Assembly (NCBI GenBank): GCA_011763485.2
Contig: JAANSK020262938.1
Coordinates: 1-21,907, forward strand
From: Isoetes engelmannii
Lineage: Eukaryota; Streptophyta; Lycopodiopsida; Isoetales; Isoetaceae
DNA: 21,907 bases
Direction of reading: 5' to 3'
Shown here piece after piece: positions 1 to 8,757 of the stretch. The first letter of the stretch is position 1, and each line of letters opens with the position of its first letter. A program made the translations under genes and the position numbers. The notes under the pieces were generated by a model. That model made no database searches, was not told the DNA's origin, and was given only the letters and a program-made list of their open reading frames with translations.

Positions 1-154
1 CTGCGATGAAGCAAGGTGTCGCCATGCATGCTGCCCGTGTGACGACCGTATTGTACAATATCTGTATGGTCGTCACAGATGAAATGCCACAAAATTTGCA
101 AGTAAAGTGTCTATTGCCGCTGCCTTTACTTAACCTCAAAAATTTTTGTGTTTC
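1..154. other. Non-coding left edge with a hairpin
   Basis: No gene is visible here. Positions 38-50 and 65-77 form an inverted repeat matching at 12 of 13 positions (arms begin TGTGACGACC and end GGTCGTCACA) around a 14-nt loop. The stretch is probably repeat-derived, since the next element starts at 155, but its family is not recognisable. Confidence 0.5.
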
Positions 155-262
155 TGTTAAGCACTAGCCCCTCTAGTGCTAATGGGTAAGCCAAAAGGGT
201 GGAACCTTATTAGGCCCTAACCTCTCCAAGGTTTTATTCCATGCCTTGCTATGTTCATAAAA
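155..262 (-). repeat. TRIM 3' LTR
   Basis: This is the 108-bp left copy, which is the 3' LTR when the element is read on the minus strand. It borders the purine-rich tract at 263-279. Confidence 0.85.
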
Positions 263-377
263 GTCCTCCCCCTCCCAGAGGATGCTTGTCCTCAAGCATG
301 TAGCGGGACTAGGCCACCGGAGATGCATTCCCCAACTACCCCTGTAGTTACCAACGGAGAATGTGCTCTAATACCAA

Positions 378-485
378 TGTTAAGCGCTAGCCCCTCTAGT
401 GCTAACTAGTAAGCCAAAATGGTGGATCCTTGTTGAGCCCTAGCCTCTCCAAGGTTTTATCCCATGCCTTGCTTTGTTCATAACA
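378..485 (-). repeat. TRIM 5' LTR
   Basis: This is the 108-bp right copy, which is the 5' LTR when the element is read on the minus strand. Its TAACA end lies one base from the primer-binding site at 365-376. Confidence 0.85.
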
Positions 486-490
486 GTTTT

Positions 491-2175
491 CGAGCATGCT
501 TCTTCTCACATCTTGCGTGGTGGATTCATTTAGAAGGTTGGCTGCAACATTTTAAGGCAAGTTAGTTTTCTTGATACTCATTCATTCATACAACAAACAA
601 GTTACAAGACAAAAGCTAAGCCTATATGCATCTCTAAATTCCAAAATCCAAGGCTCAAGCAAATTAGCTATTCAAGATTTACAAGACATCTTTGCTATAT
701 GAAGGCCAATTATGGATCAAGAATATGAGGACAATATGAGAAGTATTTCTGAAATTTTGATGAGCTTCTAATCTGATTTTCTATCTATAATGAGACAACA
801 CAAGTTTCTTCTCTTCTTCTTTCCTCCTTTTCCCATTTTCAGCCCTGCTTTGCTTTAATAGTAAGCAAGAATCCAGGGATCATATCACTTATATTATCAC
901 AAAGGAAGAACAAATGATCCTTCCTACTTTAGTAATCTGATATTTACAAATTTACAACAAAGAGCAGCAAGTTGGAACCAATTTTATTTAGTAATTACCT
1001 CGTTTCTGAATTGACTTTCTCCTCCTCTCCTCTGATATGTAGCAGTAGAATAACGTCGTGATACGTATCGTGTGTAAGATCAATCAATGTATTGTTGAAG
1101 ACTCTTGCTGCTGTGCTCTAGCAGAAACCAGGCCCAACCCAAAAACCCAATCTGTATCAAAGCAATTCATAATCCCCTTTCCCTGCAGTCGAAATGCCTC
1201 TCAATCTTCATTTTGACCTCTCAATCCTCATTACGACCTCTCAAGCAGATTCCAGACTCTCAAGCAGATCCCAGAGCCTGCATGCCCAATTCCACCGAGA
1301 TGCTGCAGAGATGCTGCTAATTGGTCGACCACAAGAAAATCGAGCCCATTCGGGCCTTAGAAAATAGCGATCGATGGTTTTGGCGCAACCAAAAAGTAAA
1401 GGGGCCACAGGGAAAGGATTTATGGAAAAAATATTATGACAGCCAAAAGTTAGACGCATCTATCTTAAGATGCGTGTCGATGCGGCACATCTGCATCTTA
1501 AGCATCTTATCTTAAGATGCACGCATCTGTGGAACACTGATCTGGATCCCCGTTTTCCATGGGCAGGCGTGGAAATTTTATCTAGGGGTAGGCGGAGGCC
1601 CTTGTTGATGTTTCTCCTCTTTTTGTGTTCTTGGCCATCTGTCAGCTTCTGTCTTGTGTCTAGGGCTTGGGGGAAAGAGTGCGAGGAGGGAAGTAGGGGA
1701 TCTATTATCTACAATCTTGGCCTTATTTGGGTGTACAAGTTATAGTTTTGCTCTTTGAATGGATGAAACGAACTAGATGGATGTTCTCTTTGAATGGATG
1801 AACTAGATATATGTTTAGATGGGCGCTCCAGATCTTACTCTTCAACCTCTATTCATGCATCTTATGGGAAGGATCTCGTAGTTACATCCTTGGTCTTAAG
1901 GACTAGTATGCATTTGATGTATGCTTGTAGTTCTAGAGGCCTTGAACCTATTTTAGCTCCACTCTGATCTTCATAGACCAACCAGAGGATTGCCACATGT
2001 TGAGTAGCAACGCAAGCGAGGTCTAGCCTGACTAAGCATTGATGAGACAACTACTCTTGCTTAGTTGACGAATGCCGTAAAAGGGCTTAGTCGAGTGTAA
2101 TACGTTGAGTTCTGGAGATCCTTAGATCTATGCTCAGTTGGATTGCAAGGCATACTTCCTTGGCGAGCCCTAAAT
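491..2175. other. Intergenic, no gene recognised
   Basis: Only short uncharacteristic open frames occur. Two small structures can be seen. At 1450-1530 there are three copies of the core ATCTTAAG(A/C) with self-complementary flanks. At about 1750-1815 a unit starting CTCTTTGAATGGATGAA is repeated imperfectly in tandem. Neither identifies a known family. Confidence 0.5.
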
Positions 2176-2518
2176 TGTTGGAGATAGTACTATAGACCCT
2201 GTGGTCCCCAAGCTTCAGATCCCGCCTTTGGCATTCATGGTTGTTCCTATCTTCACAGGACTTGGAAGGGGGGATGGAAGTGGAACCCTAGCCTTATTGC
2301 ATCTAACTGACGAACCAGTCAATACGTACTCTTGTCTTAAAAAAGGCCCGGAGATTGAGTATCCAAATTCCCTTCTTAGGTAGTATCTAACAGTAAGCTA
2401 GGGCATGCACTGGCATACTCTAAATGCAAGCCTCTTCTCTATCTGGCTTACGTGTATTCCTTTTGGTACTTATAGGGCTCGGGCACGCATTCTACTCTTA
2501 TACGTCATTCACCCAACA
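2176..2518. mobile_element. Possible solo LTR
   Basis: This 343-bp block begins TGTTGG and ends CCAACA, a perfect 6-bp terminal inverted repeat of the kind that bounds Ty1/copia LTRs. No primer-binding site or coding region adjoins it, so it would be a solo LTR. The flanking 5-mers (TAAAT and TATAG) match at only 3 of 5 positions. A chance pairing of short motifs is possible, and no second copy is present for comparison. Confidence 0.33.
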
Positions 2519-2760
2519 TATAGGAGCTGGGGGTTTTTCAGCACTACAGGAAAAAGTCAGGATGAAATAGGACAAATAAGAAAAAGAAATATAAGAGCTC
2601 GACCATTTGTACCTATAGGCTCTGCAACTTTAGGCACTTTGTTGAAAGAAACGTGTAACCCATCACAAATCATTTTCAATTCATGAGTCAAGTGGTGAAT
2701 ACCAGAGTCCATCTTCACCAAAGGTTTTAATATTTGAAGCTAATGAATGACTTTACGTGT

Positions 2761-3029
2761 TTATGCCTAGTTAACGCGAGGGATGAAACGTCCACTACTC
2801 TTACCTTGATTTACTTGCATTTTCGCGAAGAGGAGCTTTAAGGGGTGTCATCTTTGGGGCAGCATGAAATCACTGTTTTTGGGATAGATTGTCATAAGAG
2901 TTAACTTCCCTTATTTTCACGCCTTGGGTTAATCTTTGTATTGACACGGTTAGGCTATCTGGCTATTATGGAGCCTGAATAAATGTAATTATTTACATAT
3001 ACTATTAATAAAAATAAAAATATCTTGCC

Positions 3030-3067
<38 letters not shown>
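2761..3067 (+). mobile_element. Non-LTR retroposed insert with 36-A tail
   Basis: A body of about 270 bp ends in an uninterrupted run of 36 A's (3032-3067). The 11-mer ACTTTACGTGT lies immediately before it (2750-2760) and just after the tail (3072-3082), which fits a target-site duplication from LINE-type retroposition. No pol III A or B box could be seen in the body and there is no coding frame. It is most likely a 5'-truncated LINE 3' end or a retroposed transcript rather than a tRNA-derived SINE. AATAAA-like motifs occur before the tail. The pure A run suggests a fairly recent insertion. Confidence 0.62.
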
Positions 3068-3069
<2 letters not shown>

Positions 3070-3082
3070 TAACTTTACGTGT

Positions 3083-3481
3083 GTTCAGGCGGACTGGTTA
3101 AGGAGGATAACCACATGCCGACAAGAAGGAAAAGAAAATCGAAAGCAAGAGAAGGAGAATAGCTTTTTAAACGAGAGGAATGGAATAGAGAATTTCCAGA
3201 GGTTTCTTGAAGAAAATAAGGGGTTGAAGGGTGCATGCCCAGGCAATGCCAATTTTCGAAATGACGTGGCAAACATAAACGATGTGGCATACACGCGGAT
3301 AGCTTAAGAATACAGGTCCTAAAAACAAATCTCCTCCCTCAGGCCTCAACCTAATCGGACAGATGCTTTGAACGAGCTGAGCAAAGGAGGAATTTTGATG
3401 TACAGGGCGAGGTTATTAGCTTGGCTCAGGGAAAGATGTCGGCTTAACTAAGGAAAGCGGTCCCAGAAGTCACTGCCAGAG
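3083..3481 (+). promoter_or_regulatory. Presenilin upstream region and 5' UTR
   Basis: About 400 bp separate the retroposon from the presenilin start codon. No convincing TATA box is seen. The small minus-strand open frames here overlap one another and resemble nothing known. The start context is CAGAGATGGC, with purine at -3 and G at +4, which favours initiation. The core promoter is placed here only by position. Confidence 0.4.
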
Positions 3482-4795
3482 ATGGCAGGCAGTGTAATCG
3501 AGAGTTTAGGTTCTGAAATGCTGAGCATTGTTACTCCTGTATCAATATGTATGTTTCTGGTTGTGCTTCTGGTGCAGGGTCTCACTCCTCGTGGTCCCAC
3601 GACTGGCTATCAGAGTGTAACTGTGCTAGTATATGATGAAAAAGCTTCTGATTCTACTTCAGAGAAGGTTGGAGGTGCTCTGCTCAATGCATTGGTGTTT
3701 GTGGGGATCATCACCATAGTTACATTCGTCTTGGTTCTGCTCTACTATTTCAGGTGCATCAAGTTCTTACGTGGATACATGGCTTTTTCAGCATTTTCTG
3801 TGCTAAGTTATATGGCAGGCAATATTTTTGTTCTGCTTATTAGCAAATTTTCAGTGCCCATTGATGCTATTACTTTTTGCATTCTTCTATTCAATTTTGC
3901 TGTTGTGGGTGTTTTTGCTGTCCACTCGTCTAAAATGCCTATAGTCTTTACACAAGGATACCTAGTTATTATAGGGGTAGTCATGGCATTTTGGTTTACC
4001 ACATTACCTGAATGGACAACCTGGGTTCTTCTGGTGGCTCTGGCATTATATGATATGGCGGCGGTATTAACACCCATGGGACCTCTTCATATTTTGGTAA
4101 AGTTGGCAGCTTCTAGAGAAGAAGAACTTCCTGCTTTTGTCTATGAAGCACGACCTACAACTCAAATTCACACACCAGGTCCTGCCATAAGTAATTCTGC
4201 CTCAGATAGTTCTCAGCTACCAAGAAGTGTGATTGCAAGCAGATGGAGGCAGCAATCTACAATGGCCCAGAATAGTGAAGAGGAGATTAGTCAACATGCA
4301 ATTGAACTTCAGCCTACAAGGCATATGAATACACCTTCCATCGAAGAAGTTCAGCCAGAAAGGATTAATGAAGGACCTTACCATACATGGCGTCAAACAA
4401 GTTTGGCTGAAGACAATTCATCTATAGAAGATGAGTTCGTTCCTCTTGTACATACATCTGCTTCTGGTACTACTAGTGCTGAAGTCACTGCACTCAGTGG
4501 GAATGAACAAATAGGTCCATCATCATTTGGAGGAATTAAACTTGGCCTTGGTGATTTTGTCTTTTATAGTGTCCTTGTAGGAAGGGCAGCAATGTTTGAC
4601 CTTATGACTGTGTATGCCTGTTATTTGGCCATCATTGCAGGACTTGGTCTAACTCTGATTTTGCTCTGCTTTTGGCAACGTGCCCTCCCAGCCCTGCCAT
4701 TCTCAATTTTACTCGGGGTTGCTTTTTACTTTCTTGCAAGATTATTGATGGAGCCTTTCGTTGTAGGCCTCAGCTCAAATTTGATGTTCTTTTGA
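3482..4795 (+). CDS. PSEN: Presenilin, gamma-secretase catalytic subunit
   Basis: A single uninterrupted frame of 437 codons encodes a multi-pass aspartyl protease of the presenilin family (A22). It cleaves transmembrane segments as the catalytic part of gamma-secretase with nicastrin, APH-1 and PEN-2, in endomembranes. The catalytic motifs are present: YD (Asp191 in LALYDMAAVLTP), GLGD (Asp358 in KLGLGDFVFYSVL) and PALP (403-406). Hydrophobic segments are at about 18-34, 68-90, 98-120, 128-148, 156-172 and 179-198. A polar loop of about 150 residues (209-350) is rich in S, T, E and Q. The C-terminal domain (352-437) has three more membrane segments and ends LMEPFVVGLSSNLMFF, very like Arabidopsis presenilins. 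Length and lack of introns also fit the Arabidopsis genes. The ATG is chosen because it begins the conserved N-terminus and sits in a good context. All key residues are intact, so it is probably functional. Confidence 0.97.
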   Translation: MAGSVIESLGSEMLSIVTPVSICMFLVVLLVQGLTPRGPTTGYQSVTVLVYDEKASDSTSEKVGGALLNALVFVGIITIVTFVLVLLYYFRCIKFLRGYMAFSAFSVLSYMAGNIFVLLISKFSVPIDAITFCILLFNFAVVGVFAVHSSKMPIVFTQGYLVIIGVVMAFWFTTLPEWTTWVLLVALALYDMAAVLTPMGPLHILVKLAASREEELPAFVYEARPTTQIHTPGPAISNSASDSSQLPRSVIASRWRQQSTMAQNSEEEISQHAIELQPTRHMNTPSIEEVQPERINEGPYHTWRQTSLAEDNSSIEDEFVPLVHTSASGTTSAEVTALSGNEQIGPSSFGGIKLGLGDFVFYSVLVGRAAMFDLMTVYACYLAIIAGLGLTLILLCFWQRALPALPFSILLGVAFYFLARLLMEPFVVGLSSNLMFF

Positions 4796-5587
4796 GGTAG
4801 GAACATATTTCCAGACTGCATAATTTGTCCTTTATACTGCTCAAGCAGTAGAAAGAGTTGTCATTATTGGTTCATTTTCAATCGAAAAGAAAAGAAAGAC
4901 ATATTTTACATTGTTATCACGAAGACAATTGCGAATATTGTTCCTTGGGTTGCAGAAAGACGAGTTCGGATTTTCTTGGAGAGCCAGTAAAGGCAAAATG
5001 ATTGAACATGAGGAGTCTTCTAGATGATTAAGTGTTTCTTATACTGGTGAATCTGGAACATTGAAAAGTGACATTAGTCATGCATTATCATTATTTATGC
5101 CTTTGCCACCAGGTTATGTTCCATTTGGGCACATTCCAAAAGGTTGCCCTTTGCTATGAACAAGAATTTGTATAAGCACCGTGGTGCTGGACTGATATGC
5201 CTAGTCTAAAATTAAATATTGTGACTCTCGAAATATGATACTGTAACTTCACTTACCTTTTCAATGACTAATAAAGAGGCGAGACTTGGCTCCTTTGAGG
5301 TTTACTTTAAATTCAAATTTATGGTAGTCAGGGCATTATGCAACTTTGTAATAGTACTGTAGTGGTGCTAGTTCAGATTTGGATGGCATCTGGTGTAATT
5401 CTCTTGATATTTTCCAGATTCAAGCTGATTTTGCTGGATAGCAACAGCAGTAAGTATGCATTTTAGTTTTCTGCTGTGATGGTTGGAGAATTAACCATAT
5501 CTTCTATACCACTTCGATTTTTTGTTAAAGGAGTTTGCTGGTGGGCTTAGGAGTTATTGTTAAAGAAGAATATTGGACACAGAATGG
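4796..5587 (+). other. Presenilin 3' flank, likely 3' UTR
   Basis: No coding frame is seen. An AATAAA at 5270-5275 is a plausible polyadenylation signal, giving a 3' UTR of about 0.5 kb. Just after the stop codon, GAG|GTAGGA resembles a splice donor. TTTCCAG at 5411-5417 followed by a 32-nt segment and GTAAGTATG at 5450 resembles a small non-coding exon, so a spliced 3' UTR is possible. These sites are visible but their use is inference. Confidence 0.4.
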
Positions 5588-5696
5588 ATATATATGGTCA
5601 GATATTCGTAGCAAACTATGAGCACCATGGACATGACACTTTAGTGAGCACATAATACATATATATGGTCAGATATCTGTCGCAGCTATAAGCACC
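5588..5696. repeat. Imperfect direct repeat, 71-bp spacing
   Basis: A unit of 38-39 bp starting ATATATATGGTCAGATAT and ending AGCACC occurs at 5588-5626 and 5659-5696 with about 85% identity. It lies roughly 0.9 kb upstream of the Rep-like relic. Whether it belongs to that element's left end cannot be told. Confidence 0.6.
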
Positions 5697-6527
5697 TTTA
5701 ACATGCAAAGTGTCAGCAAGATGGTGGATCAAACCGAATAGACAAATTGTATAGGAATAAGAATCAGATCAAGATCTGGATGAACAACCTTGACAAAGCA
5801 TCAGGAGGTTGCAATGACCTATTCAATCTCCAGAGTTCAGAGATGGTAGATGCAGCAGCTCCAATTGAAGTGTCCTCAGGTAAGAGGGCTTCAGTTTTGC
5901 TGTCATAGTGAGATTCTTTTCATTTACATTCTTTGTTTGTTTGTTGTTTGTTCAGATTCTTTTGTGTTTGTTAGCTTTGGCAGTACACAATCTTGCAACC
6001 CTTGTTTAATCCCGGTGCCCTTGGTTTTCAATCCCGCAGCCGTTTCTTAAACCCGCAGCCCGTTCTTTTGTTTTATGCTTCTCCTACTATGTTTGTCCGC
6101 ATAACCAAATAGGTCTGCAAACATCAATGTGTCATCAATCTGTCTGTTTCCGCATGCCAAACAGGTCCATCTGTTGCTTCTTCTTGCATTTTCGCTATAG
6201 CTCTTGCTTTTGTTTGTTACTTGTCAATCTTGTCAATCTCGCAGCCAAACAGGTTCCAAACATCAACATCGTTAGCTTCAAAACATCACCTTCGTCGTTG
6301 CTTTTCTCTATGTTTGCGCAGAATCACACAGGTTTCATTTTCTTTGCATTTTTGCCACGTTTCATTGAGCTTACCATTTCTTCTTATTCCCATTAAAAAA
6401 CTTACATATTGTTTCATTCCATATATTTTGCCTAGTTTTTTTTGCCTAGTTATTCCCATAGTTATACCTTCTTATCAAGACCTGCATTTGAGCCCCTTGC
6501 CCTCCACGCACCCGTCTTTTGTAGCTA
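5697..6527 (+). other. Non-coding region with one exon-like segment
   Basis: A segment ending at 5879 has an open frame and a consensus donor, CAG|GTAAGAG (5880-5886), with an ATG at 5843. It could be a leading exon of a transcript running into the region beyond 6500, or a chance match. From 5900 to 6500 the sequence is T-rich and intron-like. No gene is recognised. Confidence 0.3.
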
Positions 6528-7790
6528 TGCATTTTCGTAGGAAATCTCGTAAAGAGACTTGCTTGGATGCAGAAGGCAATTTGTCTAAAAGTACCTCTGC
6601 TGCAGCTGCTAGAGAAGCCTCCCCACTTTTGCTGCCCTTTTCTTCCATCACTCTGAGTTTGTGGAAGCAGATGATGTTACAATGCAGGAGGCTATACAGC
6701 AAAGCTCCAGGAAAGCCTACAAAGCCCTTTGATAATTGAAAAGCCCTTGGTTATTGGAAAGAAGAGAGGGAGGCCAAAGAAGGATACTGTAGAAAAAGAT
6801 TTGAAGGAGGAGCAGCAAGAGATTCCCAGACTAGAGAAGGAGGAGCAGGCTAGAGAGAGGGAGAAGCAAAAGCAGAGAGAGGAAAAGAAAACCCTTTTTG
6901 GAGCAGCACCGAGCGAAGCGTGCAGGTTTCTAATCATTGACTGGATAACAAGGTTGATAGCACAAGAGCGAGGGTCGGAGTTGGACCATTTGCATTTGCA
7001 GTGTGTTTTCAGGATGGAGATGACAACCACTATCACGATTGAAGCATACATTAGATTGGGCTGACCATAGGCCAGGGTCATTATTTGCAAGGCTTTGAAG
7101 GACACATGGCTACATTGTTTTCACGGAATGATAGGCTATTGCTTAAAGGATTTTGGTAAGATGCATTTTAAATACCATGCCAAACAGGTGTCTGTAGAGC
7201 TTATGGAGAAAGGGAAGAATAAGTATGTGTTGTATGACACCAGGGAGAGAGAAATGTGTCGTATTAGATAATCGCACTTTATTGCAACATGCGAAGCACT
7301 TTGTGTTGTACCATGGTAGAAGCCAAATGTCCCCTAGTCTCTGCTACACCCTAGCGCGAATGCTAAGATCTGAGAGGTTTATCCTTAGTGCTTGGGTGCT
7401 TCTCTCTAACACTGCACACATTAGCCAAGACCGAGTAGAGGCGGCATGGCGCCTGACCTTGACATCGTCGCAAGCATCTATTAAGGATATTCGTTGCGTA
7501 TTTTATGGCCTCCCTACAGATGTTGTTCCTATTCGCAGATTGGGCAGAAGAAGGAGAAGGTCTTGAGATGATAAGAACGATGCAAAGAAGCTAAATGAAC
7601 TCGACAACTTCTCTAGCGGCTTCTCTACCGACAAAAGTAACAGTAACTCTATCGATGATAGAAATGATACAGACATTCCAGGAACATTGCATGTATAGGA
7701 CACTGAATATGAACCAGAGACATCATCTTTAATTCCACCAAAAGACTCGGAATTTACTCCCTTCCCAAGATTATATTCCTTTAAATTATA
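6528..7790 (+). pseudogene. Relic of Rep-like HUH endonuclease transposon (Replitron-like)
   Basis: Stretches of a mobile-element replication initiator are readable but no longer form one open gene; it is a fossil with several breaks. In order there are a basic AT-hook-like motif (KKRGRPKK, 6759-6782), a long Glu/Lys/Arg-rich probable coiled coil (6783-6890), an HLH metal-binding signature within DHLHLQCVFRM (HLH at 6987-6995), a GYCLKD sequence (7134-7151) fitting the catalytic-tyrosine motif of HUH/Rep nucleases, and a C-terminal part with LARMLRSERF and a conserved FYGLPTDV (about 7501-7524) followed by RRLGRRRRR. HUH enzymes nick single-stranded DNA through the tyrosine and drive rolling-circle-type replication. 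No helicase domain is seen, which argues against a Helitron. From memory of the family it is closest to Replitron Rep proteins; a CRESS-virus-like Rep is the alternative. The 3' half is duplicated in inverted orientation downstream. Confidence 0.6.
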
Positions 7791-7890
7791 GAGACCATTC
7801 TTTATCTATTTCTTAAGCATAGTATGTTATAATATATAGATTTCCTTTCTATTCATTTCTCTTGCCTCATCTCATTTGACTAATGTTTGT

Positions 7891-7956
7891 GTGCGCGTGT
7901 AGGTTCGAGTGGTGCTACCAAGTGTGCGCGTGTAGGTTCGAGTGGTGCTATCAAAC
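7891..7956. repeat. 33-bp tandem duplication in left arm
   Basis: Two copies of a unit starting GTGCGCGTGTAGGTTCGAG lie head to tail with a period of 33 bp. The right arm of the palindrome has only one, so the duplication followed the inverted duplication or was lost from the other arm. Confidence 0.85.
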
Positions 7957-8256
7957 AAGTTAGTGAATTTGTTTTTAGTCCTTTCATTGACGTTGACTCC
8001 GATGCATCAAAGAATGAAACATTGGTCGTGTCTAAAGCATTTTCATCGAATGATGCATTGGAGTCAACATCAATGAAAGGAGTAAAAACGCATTCACTAA
8101 CTTGTTTGGTAGCATTACTCGAACCTACATGCACACACAAACATTAATCAAATGAGATGAGGCAAGAGAAATGAATAGAAAGGAAATTCGAATGAATAGA
8201 AAGGAAATTCGTATATTATAACGTATTATGCTTAAGAAATAGATAAAGAATGGTCA

Positions 8257-8757
8257 TTATAAATTAAAGGAATATAATCTTGGGAAGGGAGTAAATTCCA
8301 AGTCTTCTGGTGGAATTAAGGATGGCGTCTTTGGTTCATATTCAGTGTCTTGTACATGCAATGTTCCTGGAATGTCTGTGTCATTTCTATCATCGATAGA
8401 GTTACTGTTACTTTTGTCGGTAGAGAAGCCGCTAGAGAAGTTGTCGAGTTCATCTAGCTTCTTTGCATCGTTCTTATCATCCGAAGGCCTTCTCCTTCTT
8501 CTACCCAATCTGCGAATAGGAACAACATCTGTAGGGAGGCCATAAAGTACGCAACGAACATCTTTAATAGATGCTCGTGACGGTGTTAAGGCAGGCGCCA
8601 TGCCTCCTCTACTAAGTCTTGGCCAATGTGTGTGGTGTTAGAGGGAAGCACCTGAGCACTAGATAGGATAAACCTCTCAGTTTTTAGCATTCGTGCGAGG
8701 GTGTAGAAGAGACTAGGGGGCCTTTTCCTTCTACTATGGTACAACACAAAGTGCTTC
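8257..8757 (-). pseudogene. Truncated inverted copy of the Rep-like C-terminus
   Basis: The right arm carries the 3' part of the Rep-like gene on the minus strand. A stretch of about 114 codons (8257-8601) reads ASIKDVRCVLYGLPTDVV, then a basic cluster RRLGRRRRRP, then an acidic, Ser/Asn-rich tail. The HLH and YCLKD parts are absent because the arm stops at 8757, so it cannot encode a nuclease. The open stretch probably reflects youth of the duplication rather than function. Confidence 0.6.

Larger units (their letters stand above)
155..485 (-). mobile_element. TRIM (miniature LTR retrotransposon), whole structure
   Basis: Two direct repeats of 108 bp (155-262 and 378-485) flank only 115 bp of internal DNA. 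Read on the minus strand, each repeat ends in TTAACA, and the right one starts TGTTATG, so the ends follow the TG...CA rule. Next to the 5' LTR (the right copy) is GGTATTAGAGC, at 365-376 on the minus strand, which resembles the initiator-Met tRNA primer site (TGGTATCAGAGC, one difference). Next to the 3' LTR is a purine tract (263-279). The flanks carry near-identical 5-bp target duplications (GTTTC at 150-154, GTTTT at 486-490). There is no coding capacity, as is normal for terminal-repeat retrotransposons in miniature, which are moved in trans. The LTRs differ at about 13 of 108 positions (12%), so the insertion is old. Confidence 0.88.
7293..8757. repeat. 1.46 kb imperfect palindrome (tail-to-tail duplication)
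   Basis: The left arm (7293 to about 8022) and right arm (about 8042 to 8757) are reverse complements at roughly 90% identity by eye, around a short centre near 8030. The outer ends are GAAGCACTTTGTG at 7293 and CACAAAGTGCTTC at 8757. Each arm holds the C-terminal part of the Rep-like gene plus its 3' flank. Identity is higher over the coding-like inner part (about 95% at 7480-7740) than over the outer 170 bp (about 87%). Small tandem duplications distinguish the arms: a 33-bp unit at about 7891-7956 on the left and a 21-bp unit at about 8171-8212 on the right. Sequence outside the arms does not continue the symmetry. A transcript through it would fold into a long hairpin. Confidence 0.9.

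Noticed and set aside
3808-4077. 89-codon frame antisense to presenilin
   Set aside because: It is a shadow of the conserved presenilin coding sequence.
6221-6739. 172-codon plus-strand frame before the Rep relic
   Set aside because: The sequence is T-rich and intron-like in composition. Its end overlaps the Rep region in a different frame and shows no domain.
7904-7922. GGTTCGAGTGG resembling a tRNA B box
   Set aside because: No cloverleaf or A box could be formed around it; it is part of the 33-bp tandem unit.
7880-8147. Two overlapping 86-codon frames on opposite strands at the palindrome centre
   Set aside because: They mirror each other because of the inverted repeat, so they are a product of the symmetry rather than two genes.
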